The translations under genes and the position numbers were made by a program. Below are positions 31,901-39,349 of a stretch of DNA of 64,000 nucleotides, one piece after another (position 1 is the stretch's first letter; each line of letters begins with the position of its first letter). The stretch comes from Methanoregulaceae archaeon UBA467 (lineage in GTDB: Archaea > Halobacteriota > Methanomicrobia > Methanomicrobiales > Methanospirillaceae), in NCBI GenBank assembly GCA_002503825.1, contig DASP01000004.1, positions 1 to 64,000 on the forward strand, read 5' to 3'. The notes below the pieces were generated by a model. That model had not been told where the DNA came from and made no database searches. It worked only from the letters and a program-made list of their open reading frames with translations.

Positions 31901-34159
31901 CGTATAACTGAAATTGAAACCCCCGTTCGAACCGCCGTGATTGCCGGTTGCAGTATTGGCGCTAACGTTGTTGCCGCCCGATCCGGCGATGAAAATGCCA
32001 TAGCCGTTGCCACCGTTTAAAGAGTCGGTAATGCGGGTGTTCTCTTTCAATTCGGCGTTGCCGGAGATATTTCCAACGGTTATCAGTTTGATATCGCCAT
32101 TTGATGACCCGCCGTAATTTCCGTCCGCGATATTTTCGGTAAGGTTGTTGGAGTTCGAACCGGTGAGGTAAATCCCGTAGCCGCTACCCCCGCAAAGACC
32201 ATTGCGGAAACTGGTTACAAGTTCGACCATATCATCAGAGATGGAAATGTGTATCCATATACCGAAATATTGGTCCTGGGTTGACCCGCCGGAATTCCCG
32301 GATGCATTATTCCTGAAAAGATTGTTATAGTTCGATCCGGAGAGATACATTCCGTAGCCGTTCCCGCCAATATCGCCGCCACTCGAGCCATAATTTCCAT
32401 TGGCGGTGTTTCCGGTGAGGTTGTTGTAGTCCGATGACAGCAGGGTGATGCCTGAATTCCTGTTCATGCTCGCATTGCTCCGGGTAATCGTGTTGTGGCT
32501 TGCGTTGTCGAGCAACATGCCGTTGTTATTCAGCGTGGCGGTCACATTATCCACCGTGATCCACTGGGAATAGCTCAGGTTCACCCCGTTGTTGCCATTA
32601 TCCGCAACCCAGGTATTATTGATCCCGCCTCCGGTGACATTGCTGTACGAAATCCCGTCCCTGCCGTTATTGGTGACACGTACTGACCCTGCCTGGAGAT
32701 CGGATACAATATAGACGTTTGTCGAGTCCCTGACCTCGATGCCCGAGCCGGTAGTACCTCCGGAATTTTTGTTCCCGGATATCACCGTGTTGTCTGTCAC
32801 GTAGACATTGTCGGCACCCGTTATCGCGATACCCGTATCCCAGCCGAGAATGGTCAGGTTCTTGATCTGGATATTGCTGGTCGCCCCGTCGATGACTACG
32901 CCCGTTGCACCCTGGTTGGCGGGGCCATCATACTGGAGGGTCTGGCCCAGCCCGTCAAGGACAATATCGGAGACATCATGGATCCAGATCCCGCACACCG
33001 CACTGGTCACGAGCCCGATAAGGTCGAGAGGGTAATAGCCCGAACCGGTGGTGCCGTTTATCTCCCAGTACTGGCTTCCCGGGGCACCCTGCAGGTTGGT
33101 GGCATTCAGCGGCGGGTCGGTGAGGCCTTCGGTCCAGGTGAGGTTGAATCCGGACCCGGTCTGGTTCCCTGCACACCCTGCATCGAGCAGGGGTGTGGCG
33201 TTGTCATTGAAGAGGGTAAGATTTTCCTGGCTGCCAATGGAAAAGAGGTTCGGGTCCAAAATAGTTGCATTCGTGTCGGTGATTATCAAATCGGGTGTTC
33301 CGTTTCCGGCGATCAGGGTCTGGTTCCCGTTGGGAAGAATAATCGCGCCTTCAGGGGGCATCGGCAACGTATTGTTACCATCAACCGGAGCTACGATGGG
33401 AGCGGGTTCCTGGCTTGCAATCAACGTGTTGTTACCATCTGCCAGATCTACGAGGGGAGCAGGTTCCTGGCTTATCATCGTCGTATTGGTATCATCCACC
33501 GGAGGTACGAGTGGAACAGGTTCCTGGCTTACCATCGTCGTATTGGTATCATCCACCGGAGGTACGAGTGGAACAGGTTCCTGGTTTACCATCGTCGTAT
33601 TGGTATCATCAACCGGAGTTACGAAGGGAGCAGGTTCCGGGCTGATTATCGTCGTATTGGTATCATCAACCGAAGCTACGAGGGGAGCAGCTTCCGGTGG
33701 TACTGCAGGTGGAATTTCTTCGTCACCCGGAAGCTCCCCGGTCATATCTGCTGGTTCTTCCGGGCCAGGGCCATCCGCTTCGCCGGAACCATCGTCTGCG
33801 GGCGGAAGCCCCTGATCCGGATTATCCTGCGTGGTTTCACTGTCCGGCTCTACCCCGGATACCGGGTCAGGCGATGGCACGCCCGGCTCAATCCTGTCGG
33901 GGTCCAGCTCGCCGTTTTGATCGGTAAAAGCCGGAGATTCTCCGGCAGAATTACCGGGATCACCGGTATCGGCAGTATCGTCACTGATCAATCCGGAAGG
34001 ATCATCCGACGGCGCCCCGAGGACCGGTGATACCTGGAGAACGATCTCCGGTATTGCTTCGGCGGTATCATTCACGGCTGTAACATCACCGGTTATTCCG
34101 ATAATCAGAACGCAGACGATAAATACCGGCAGATAATTTACATGCCCTCTTTGTTTCAA
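28901..34159 (-). CDS. Giant parallel beta-helix surface protein
   Basis: This very long exported protein has about 1750 residues. In order it has a signal peptide (LPVFIVCVLIIGITGDVTA), an acidic Pro/Asp/Glu region, and six 19-residue repeats with NTT or NNT sequons. A right-handed beta-helix of NosD/pectate-lyase type follows, with about thirty rungs of the form NGYGISLxxSDYxxISGNTAxxNxGG. Near the end (about 1580-1690) an Ig-like domain resembling that of NBR1 (NNTGTTGW, PGTYAVEYRL, WFGD) precedes a Ser-rich tail. It should be displayed at the surface and bind or process glycans. I place the start at the TTG at 34159, with GGGGAG nine bases before it; an upstream start at 34264 gives no signal sequence. 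Confidence 0.85.
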   Translation of the reverse strand: MKQRGHVNYLPVFIVCVLIIGITGDVTAVNDTAEAIPEIVLQVSPVLGAPSDDPSGLISDDTADTGDPGNSAGESPAFTDQNGELDPDRIEPGVPSPDPVSGVEPDSETTQDNPDQGLPPADDGSGEADGPGPEEPADMTGELPGDEEIPPAVPPEAAPLVASVDDTNTTIISPEPAPFVTPVDDTNTTMVNQEPVPLVPPVDDTNTTMVSQEPVPLVPPVDDTNTTMISQEPAPLVDLADGNNTLIASQEPAPIVAPVDGNNTLPMPPEGAIILPNGNQTLIAGNGTPDLIITDTNATILDPNLFSIGSQENLTLFNDNATPLLDAGCAGNQTGSGFNLTWTEGLTDPPLNATNLQGAPGSQYWEINGTTGSGYYPLDLIGLVTSAVCGIWIHDVSDIVLDGLGQTLQYDGPANQGATGVVIDGATSNIQIKNLTILGWDTGIAITGADNVYVTDNTVISGNKNSGGTTGSGIEVRDSTNVYIVSDLQAGSVRVTNNGRDGISYSNVTGGGINNTWVADNGNNGVNLSYSQWITVDNVTATLNNNGMLLDNASHNTITRSNASMNRNSGITLLSSDYNNLTGNTANGNYGSSGGDIGGNGYGMYLSGSNYNNLFRNNASGNSGGSTQDQYFGIWIHISISDDMVELVTSFRNGLCGGSGYGIYLTGSNSNNLTENIADGNYGGSSNGDIKLITVGNISGNAELKENTRITDSLNGGNGYGIFIAGSGGNNVSANTATGNHGGSNGGFNFSYTLNTTGAGSSDLTITIQNVSNGGSGHGIYLDGSSGNDLSDNRVTGNYGDLTFENGADCIFNVATGSGGTLSTDIAFLNVNSGNSGYGIYLSGSDGNNLSGNTADENYGGLTNGTSPECIFTITNAEGANATTDVDLQNVDTANAGYGIRLSGSDDNTVTGNTANQNYGGSGANGGNGGNGYGIWLLLSDNTNISGNTASNNYGGRGTIGGNGYGISLLLSDYTNISGNTASNNYGGSGSNSFSVSGGNGGNGYGISLLQSDYTNISGNTASNNYGGSGGYGFDSGGNGGNGYGISLLQSNYTNISGNTATYNHGGHGSSDTISGNGGNGGNGYGIYLNGLNYNTISGNTATYNHGGSGGYSFTGSGGTGGTGYGILLQLSDYTNISGNTASGNSGGSAARGISGGTGGTGYGISLLQSNYTSLSVNTVYFNNGGNGGSSTGTGENGGNGGNGYGISLLQSDYNTLSGNTASVNSGGGSGEGGNGGNGYGIYLNRSHLNTLSGNTVYFNYGENGSIGGNGGNGYGISLQLSDYNTLSGNSAAYNYGGNGSIGGNGGNGYGISLLQSDYTNISGNAGSYNRGGFGAMGGNGYGIRLEQSDYNNISGNFAKSNYGGAGEFSTGIGNGMYLTQSSHNNLIGNNASRNSYTGILIHQSNSNNLTGNRITDNNGFGIIVSDSEGNNTIYNNYFNNSQNALVTSTLEAPAPGPAQVIPDHWSVSPFPGSNIIGGSYIGGNYWGTPDGTGWSQTHPDIGNGFTIPYDIPGDGSNVDLHPLTLNPPVPPEYPDPYILPVHPTLQWNAAFISNSIPSAMCACSSTPVTVTVNNTGTTGWLQDDVELGAYNDGAKLFSPVLVPLVPDTFVSPGHTYTFSFTLIAPCSPGTYAVEYRLVKNNGEWFGDVLSIVIDVNDCGQVTNLKTGKQLQTFRTSPVYPASDLIAQKGTGLTISPADSRLSGGSGFSSMQSEALGQFAGTTASPDTPRSRSGAFLEGFLTSLTGTLFSRR
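30060..31390 (-). repeat. Repeat array encoding beta-helix rungs
   Basis: At the DNA level about twelve related units follow each other, recognisable by the plus-strand words GGAAATGTTGGTATA and GAGATTCCGTA. The units are spaced 96-126 bases, always in multiples of three. They encode rungs SGNTAxxN-YGG...GGNGYGISL. Length differences come from Gly/Ser/Asn-rich loops between the rungs. The in-frame spacing shows selection on protein, not on DNA. Confidence 0.85.
33349..33690 (-). repeat. Six 57-bp tandem repeats encoding 19-residue sequon repeats
   Basis: The 57-base units encode 19 residues each, such as PVPLVPPVDDTNTTMVSQE. The middle copies are almost identical and the outer ones are diverged. 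Each carries an NTT or NNT sequon for N-glycosylation and Pro-rich spacers, so the stretch is likely an extended glycosylated stalk between the signal peptide and the beta-helix. Confidence 0.85.
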
Positions 34160-34842
34160 CTTCAACACTCCCCGTAAAGTTAAAATTAAATCCCGCGAAC
34201 GGTTGGAAAAACGGAATGTATACAGCTGTCCGGATGATATCAGGATCTGGCAACCTTCCCTCAATCCGTCCAGCCATGGAGAAAAAATTCTTCCGATCGT
34301 TGTTGGAGTATTCGGTTAATTCGATAAAAAGTTTAGGATATTAATCTGCATTTCAACAGATCCATACACGAGAGGAGACGTCCTGACCAGGGATTTTGCT
34401 GTTTGTGACATATGCCACCGTTTCTGCCGTAACGGGAACACGGGAAAGTCTGCGTTTATCACTATCAGTATCAGGTGTACAACCTGCTCTCCGGTATTAC
34501 ACCCTGCCAGGAAGTAACTGACAGTACCGGTGTCCATCATGAAACCCAGGTTTTTCATTGAAATGATATGTTCGGCATACGACTGAAAGCCGGACCCCAT
34601 GTAATGCAAAAAAGCCCGATCGGGAAAAGAACAGGCCTTCTGCTTCAAATTAGCCGCACAAGGAACAGCTCATCGGGCACTCGCAAAAAAAATACATTCA
34701 CGAACCGGTTCATTGTACGAAGATGACCAGTCTGCCGGGAAATACAAAAATACCTCTTAAAATTTAAGAATCAATGCCCCGGGAATAGGTTAAAAATAGA
34801 ATTCAGGAAAAATCCTGCATTCCTTCGTGGTCATTTATACCA
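34160..34842. other. Long spacer, no convincing gene
   Basis: About 680 bases lie between the beta-helix gene and the secreted-protein gene. A 110-codon minus-strand frame at 34316-34648 starts from TTG, has no recognisable family or signal and is not called. The left 100 bases hold the promoter and leader of the beta-helix gene, and the right end holds a hairpin terminator. Confidence 0.5.
34785..34817 (-). terminator. Hairpin plus T-rich terminator of the secreted-protein gene
   Basis: CAGGA (34804-34808) and TCCTG (34813-34817) form a 5-bp stem with a four-base loop. On the minus strand it is followed by a T-rich stretch (ATTCTATTTTTAA). It lies 26 bases past the stop codon at 34843. Confidence 0.5.
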
Positions 34843-35697
34843 TTAGTAGCGGCGCATGCCTGACTGGTAGTTCATTACCTTCTGGAAGAGGGAAATCTCG
34901 CCTGATGCGGTTGAAACCTCTGAATAGACCAGGTCCTCTGCCTTCGGATCAGCAATGTACCCTAAAGGTCCTCCTAATGCCCCCACCCTCGCGTTGTATC
35001 CCTGCCGTCCTTCCTGGATGTGCACATTGATATAGGCCGTTGCCGAGCCCATTGCCGGAATGTCACTGAACCCGGTCACCTTCGTGGAATAGTCGACTGC
35101 AACTGCCGGGTCTGCGGTTGCCATAACATGGCGCTCGTCTGCACTGGTGGTCAGTGAGGCAAGGGTCACGTCAGCACTGCTTCCGACTTCGATGATGTTG
35201 CAGAACTGCGGGATAGACGAATATGTTGTTGATGCAAACGGACAGAGCATGATATCCGCGGTCGACAGCTCCATGCCAACACCGTCGAGGAGCAGGCTCT
35301 CTTCAGAGATCATGCGACCGGTATCGGACCCGATGAACTCGACGACCTTGTCTGCCCTGACATTGTACTGGTTGCCGACCTTATTTGCGGTGTCGATGGC
35401 CATGGTCCTGGCATAGGACGTGTATCCCTGGTCTGCGATGGTATTCTCAGAATACGAGCTCACGTACTGGACCTGGCTCAGGGCGAGGCCGTCGGTGTTC
35501 GTTGCAAGCGCAGATGCATTGGTCAGCTGCCAGACCATATTCTCAGTCTCGGTTACCGTCCCGACAGCCTGGATGGTCAATACCGTCGATAAACCCTGGG
35601 TCTCAGGGGTCTGCAGGACTCCCGGATCGGCCAGTACCGTTCCGGTGACTGCGATAAGCATGGCCATTGCGATGACCACATATCCGATTCTCCTCAT
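34843..35697 (-). CDS. Secreted protein of unknown function
   Basis: The 284-residue protein has a clear signal peptide (GYVVIAMAMLIAVTGTVLA, residues 5-23, then DPG) and no membrane anchor, so it should be released or bound to the surface layer. The mature part is acidic, rich in Ala/Ser/Thr/Val and predicted beta-rich, with only two Cys (LCPFA, PQFCNI). I do not recognise the family. A good ribosome-binding site (AGGAGT) precedes the ATG. A hairpin terminator follows, so this is a single-gene unit. The clean signals suggest good expression. Confidence 0.6.
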   Translation of the reverse strand: MRRIGYVVIAMAMLIAVTGTVLADPGVLQTPETQGLSTVLTIQAVGTVTETENMVWQLTNASALATNTDGLALSQVQYVSSYSENTIADQGYTSYARTMAIDTANKVGNQYNVRADKVVEFIGSDTGRMISEESLLLDGVGMELSTADIMLCPFASTTYSSIPQFCNIIEVGSSADVTLASLTTSADERHVMATADPAVAVDYSTKVTGFSDIPAMGSATAYINVHIQEGRQGYNARVGALGGPLGYIADPKAEDLVYSEVSTASGEISLFQKVMNYQSGMRRY

Positions 35698-35866
35698 GTA
35701 GAAACTCCTAAAGCGTATGCTGCGATTTTCTTCAGCATCAAATGGTAATTTTAGAATAAGGATACGGTATAACCTTTCCTCTTTGATATTACCTTAACAT
35801 GGCTTTTCAACGAGCTGGACCTATTCATTGGCCAACCCCGGATAAAAAATAAAATGAATGCTTAAT

Positions 35867-37333
35867 TTATTCCGAAAGCCGGTAATTCGGCGCTTCGTCG
35901 GTGATCAGGATGTTGTGCGGGTGGCTCTCGTGGTAACCTGCACTCGTAATCCTCACAAACCGGGTCTTTTCATGCATCTCGACGATAGTCTTTGACCCGG
36001 TATATCCCATCGCCGACTTCAGGCCGCCGATGAGCTGGTAAATGACATCCGACACACGCCCGACATACGGGGTGACCCCTTCGACACCCTCGGGGACGAA
36101 CTTGGTCCGCCCGATATCCTTCTTCTGGAAATAACGGTCGCTCGAGACGCCGCCGCTCATGACCCCGAGTGAACCCATGCCCCGGTACTGCTTGTAACGG
36201 CGGCCCTTCATCGTGATGACGCGTCCGGGAGATTCGTCGGTCCCTGCAAAGAGGCTTCCCATCATCACGGAATCTGCCCCTGCTGCAATCGCCTTGGCCA
36301 CATCACCGCTGTAACGTATGCCCCCGTCGGCAATGACCGGGATGCCGGATTTCCCGGCCACGTCGGCGACATGTGCGATTGCCGTTATCTGGGGTACGCC
36401 CACTCCGGCCACAATCCTTGTCGTGCAGATGGACCCGGGACCGATCCCCACCTTGAGGCCGTCCACGGTATCGACAAGGTCTTCTGCCGCACTGGCGGTG
36501 GCAATATTGCCGGCAATCACTTCTGCTTTTACACTTTCCTTGATGTTCCTGACGGCACGGACGACATTCATGTTATGCCCGTGCGCACAGTCGACGACGA
36601 GCGCGTCGGCACCGTTCTCTTCCAGCATCATGGCACGCTCGAAATCGAAGGGGCCTACTGCGGCGGCGACCATCAGTCTCCCGTCGGCGTCGCGGGTCGC
36701 GTTCGGGTACTGCCGCTTTTCGAGCAGGTCCTGCATGGTAATGATGCCGATGATGTGATCGTCACCGTCCACCACCGGGAGGCGCTCGACCTTGTTGTTA
36801 TACATGATCTCAAGCGCATGGTCCATCGTGATCTGCTCATCGGCGGTGATGGGTTTCCGGGTCATGATAGCGCGAATACTTTCATGTCCCCTTCTCGATG
36901 TGATACCCCTCACGTCCCGCCTGCTGACTATTCCCACGATCTTTCCATCTTCCAGGACCGGCACTCCGCCGATTCCGTGTTCGTTCATCAGTCGCTCAAC
37001 TTCAGAGACCAGCGTATCCGGGACAACCGACAGGACGTTGCGCTCGATGAGTTCTTCTGCCTGCTTGACGACCCGGATCTCGGCAACCTCTTCCTCTGCC
37101 GACATATTCCGGTGAAGCACACCGATGCCTCCCTCGCGGGCAAGTGCAATGGCCATTGCAGATTCGGTCACCGTATCCATAGCTGAACTGACGAGCGGTA
37201 TGTTCAAAGGAATATTTCTGGAAAAACGTGACCTGATATCTGCTTCGTTGGGTTCAATCTCTGACCTGGCCGGTTCAAGGAGTATATCATCAAATGTGAG
37301 CGATATTGGGATCTGAAATTTTTCACTGTACAT
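35867..37333 (-). CDS. guaB: IMP dehydrogenase
   Basis: The 488-residue enzyme oxidises IMP to XMP with NAD, the committed step to GMP. The TIM barrel is interrupted by two CBS domains (about residues 95-210; LSVVPDTLVSEVERLMNEHGIGGVPV and ITMDHALEIMYNNKVERLPVV). The active-site loop GIGPGSICTTR with the catalytic Cys, the GGIRYSGD phosphate site and the flap MGSLGVM are intact. Length is normal. The start is three bases after the end of mfnB, so both are transcribed together from the promoter region near 38040. Confidence 0.97.
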   Translation of the reverse strand: MYSEKFQIPISLTFDDILLEPARSEIEPNEADIRSRFSRNIPLNIPLVSSAMDTVTESAMAIALAREGGIGVLHRNMSAEEEVAEIRVVKQAEELIERNVLSVVPDTLVSEVERLMNEHGIGGVPVLEDGKIVGIVSRRDVRGITSRRGHESIRAIMTRKPITADEQITMDHALEIMYNNKVERLPVVDGDDHIIGIITMQDLLEKRQYPNATRDADGRLMVAAAVGPFDFERAMMLEENGADALVVDCAHGHNMNVVRAVRNIKESVKAEVIAGNIATASAAEDLVDTVDGLKVGIGPGSICTTRIVAGVGVPQITAIAHVADVAGKSGIPVIADGGIRYSGDVAKAIAAGADSVMMGSLFAGTDESPGRVITMKGRRYKQYRGMGSLGVMSGGVSSDRYFQKKDIGRTKFVPEGVEGVTPYVGRVSDVIYQLIGGLKSAMGYTGSKTIVEMHEKTRFVRITSAGYHESHPHNILITDEAPNYRLSE

Positions 37334-37336
37334 TCT

Positions 37337-38023
37337 TCATCTGACCATCCTGACGAGTTCCGTCACGAGGTGCTCCTGAATAGTCGAATTTCTGTCTCCC
37401 CCGCAGACCATGCCCCTGACACCGATGATATCGGGATTGATGCGTTTCAGGACCGGCAGGTCTTCAAACCGCAGGGAGCCTGCGAGGGCAGTCTGGATTC
37501 CTGCATCGGTATTTATCTGCGTGAATTCGGTAAGAGCATCTTCATTCATGAATTCAAAGGTACTTTTTCCGTCTTTGATGCCGGTATCGACCATCGCCAC
37601 GTCAGCTCCCGCCTCTGCCGCAAGCGGGGCCATGATAAACGGAGATATCGCACCAAGGCGCTGATAATCGGAATATGAAGAAATTACCACGAATTTTTCA
37701 GGAAAATCTGTCTTCACCGCCTTTACAACTGCTTCGATGAGTTCCTTTGCCCTGGCTGAACCGTCAAACATCAGTCCAACCTTGATATAGTCTGCACCTG
37801 AACATGCCGCACCGTATGCTGTAAGGGCTGCTCCACCAGGCTTGAAATCAAAATCGCCGATTGCAGCACTTACAGGTTTCGTCGAGAGCTCTTTTATTGC
37901 CCTGATGACCCATGGAAAATTTGCACCAAGGGAGCCCTCAGACGGTTTTTTTACATCGACAATATCAGCAGCAAGAGATCTTTTTGCTTCCTCGACATCC
38001 CTCGGGCTGACTAATAATCGCAT
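37337..38023 (-). CDS. mfnB: (5-formylfuran-3-yl)methyl phosphate synthase
   Basis: The 228-residue TIM-barrel protein (formerly DUF556) makes the furan precursor of methanofuran from two molecules of glyceraldehyde 3-phosphate, a coenzyme of the first step of methanogenesis. The N-terminal DIVDVKKPSEGSLGANFPWVI carries the expected catalytic Lys (25/26), and YIKVGLMF and ISSYSDYQR are further conserved barrel segments. Length fits the family. It is divergent from the HisA-like gene with only 43 bases between them and is followed by guaB. Confidence 0.93.
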   Translation of the reverse strand: MRLLVSPRDVEEAKRSLAADIVDVKKPSEGSLGANFPWVIRAIKELSTKPVSAAIGDFDFKPGGAALTAYGAACSGADYIKVGLMFDGSARAKELIEAVVKAVKTDFPEKFVVISSYSDYQRLGAISPFIMAPLAAEAGADVAMVDTGIKDGKSTFEFMNEDALTEFTQINTDAGIQTALAGSLRFEDLPVLKRINPDIIGVRGMVCGGDRNSTIQEHLVTELVRMVR

Positions 38024-38066
38024 AGGATTTAATGATCTTTTATCCTAATAGTGATTACGCTCTATC

Positions 38067-38738
38067 ATGGATTTGATTCTCGCAATGGATTTGAAAGAAG
38101 GGTCCGTAGTACACGGCAGCAGGGGTGAAAGGGCGACATACCGCCCTCTGACCTGGGGTCTCTCACCTGTCGCCGAACCGGTTGCGTACACAAAAACAAT
38201 CGGCCCACGGTTTCTTTATATCGCGGATATTGATCGCATTTCCGGGATTGGAGTCCATGATGAGATTATCCGTTCATGCGCAACCCTTGTCGGCCGCTGC
38301 TATGTGGACCGGGGCTGCACGGGCCCTGACGATTACCTCGCGGGAGACGGGATCGTAAATATCGTCGGAACCGAGACCGGTGGTCCGGATCTATCGTTAT
38401 ATGCCGGGGGATTTCTCAGTCTCGACCTCAGGGGCGGGGTCGTCATACCCTCAGGAAAAAACCCTGAAACGATGCTCCGTGAAGCAAACCGGCTCCCGTT
38501 TGAGGGGTGTATCATTCTCGATATCGGGGCAGTCGGGACAGAGTGCGGGATCAGCCGGGAAAAGATGGAACAATTCAGGTCGGCATATGAAAAAACACTG
38601 TTTCTCGGGGGAGGCGTCAGGGGACAGGATGACCTGTATACCCTTAAGGATACAGGCTTCGACGGTGCGATCGTTGCGACCGCCCTCCACCGCGGAACCA
38701 TACCCCTCTCATGGATCAGGGAGGGAAGACTGTGCTGA
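38067..38738 (+). CDS. HisA/HisF-related TIM-barrel protein of unknown role
   Basis: The 223-residue protein belongs to the HisA/HisF-related family of methanogens. It keeps the N-terminal barrel strand with Asp (ILAMDLKEGSVVHG), IADIDRISG, and the phosphate-binding LGGGVRGQDDLY and DGAIVATALHRG. The sequence is too far from HisA or HisF for a role in histidine synthesis. The family's substrate is unknown. It is divergent to mfnB and its 3' end overlaps tmk by 7 bases. The context suggests cofactor or nucleotide metabolism, possibly a methanofuran-related step, but this is inference. Confidence 0.8.
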   Translation: MDLILAMDLKEGSVVHGSRGERATYRPLTWGLSPVAEPVAYTKTIGPRFLYIADIDRISGIGVHDEIIRSCATLVGRCYVDRGCTGPDDYLAGDGIVNIVGTETGGPDLSLYAGGFLSLDLRGGVVIPSGKNPETMLREANRLPFEGCIILDIGAVGTECGISREKMEQFRSAYEKTLFLGGGVRGQDDLYTLKDTGFDGAIVATALHRGTIPLSWIREGRLC

Positions 38739-39349
38739 TCACCATTGAAGGGATTGACGGGAGCGGTAAGAGTTCGCTTATCGCCTTCCTGAAAGAATCG
38801 CTCGACGATATCAGCCCGGTATTTACCCGTGAACCCGGCTCCACATGGGTGGGCGACCAGGTACGGCGTGCAATCGCGGAGGAATCAGACCCGGTCACCG
38901 AGGCACTCCTTTTTGTCGCCGACCATGCTGCACATCTTGAAACGGTTATCAGGCCCGGGCTCGCAAACGGTTCACTGATCATATCCGACCGTTATTCTGA
39001 CAGCAGGTATGCATACCAGCCGGTAACCCTTGAAGGGCATATCCCGGACCCCCTTTACTGGCTGCGACAGGTGCATAACGGGTGGACGGTTCTCCCTGAC
39101 CTGACGTTTCTCCTGGTCGTCCCGGTAGAGGTGGCAATAGCCAGACTGTCCGGGACACGGCAGATGGAACATTTTGAACAGGCCGGGGTCCTGTCAAAGG
39201 TGCAGGAGAACTACCTCGCCCTTGCCGCGGAAGAGCCCTCGCGGTTCGTCATCATCGACGCCGAAAAAGAGTGTGATGAGATCGGGACTTTTGTAAGTGA
39301 CGTGATCAGGCAGAAGTCTGGATCGTCACGATCACGTCCCCGATCGTGA
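38732..39349 (+). CDS. tmk: Thymidylate kinase
   Basis: The protein of about 205 residues phosphorylates dTMP to dTDP. The P-loop GIDGSGKSS follows the start directly, and the DRYSDSRYAYQ segment gives the DR motif and substrate-binding residues. I place the start at the GTG at 38732 because GGGAGG lies at the right distance before it and the protein then begins MLITIEG as in its relatives; the ATG at 38711 only adds seven residues. Its 3' end overlaps the convergent valS gene by 44 bases. Confidence 0.93.
   Translation: MLITIEGIDGSGKSSLIAFLKESLDDISPVFTREPGSTWVGDQVRRAIAEESDPVTEALLFVADHAAHLETVIRPGLANGSLIISDRYSDSRYAYQPVTLEGHIPDPLYWLRQVHNGWTVLPDLTFLLVVPVEVAIARLSGTRQMEHFEQAGVLSKVQENYLALAAEEPSRFVIIDAEKECDEIGTFVSDVIRQKSGSSRSRPRS

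Noticed and set aside
32978..34030. Long plus-strand open frame of 350 codons
   Set aside because: It is antisense to the beta-helix gene. Its repetitive product mirrors the 57-bp repeats, and it has no family.
34316..34648. 110-codon minus-strand frame
   Set aside because: It starts from TTG without a ribosome-binding site and has no recognisable motif.
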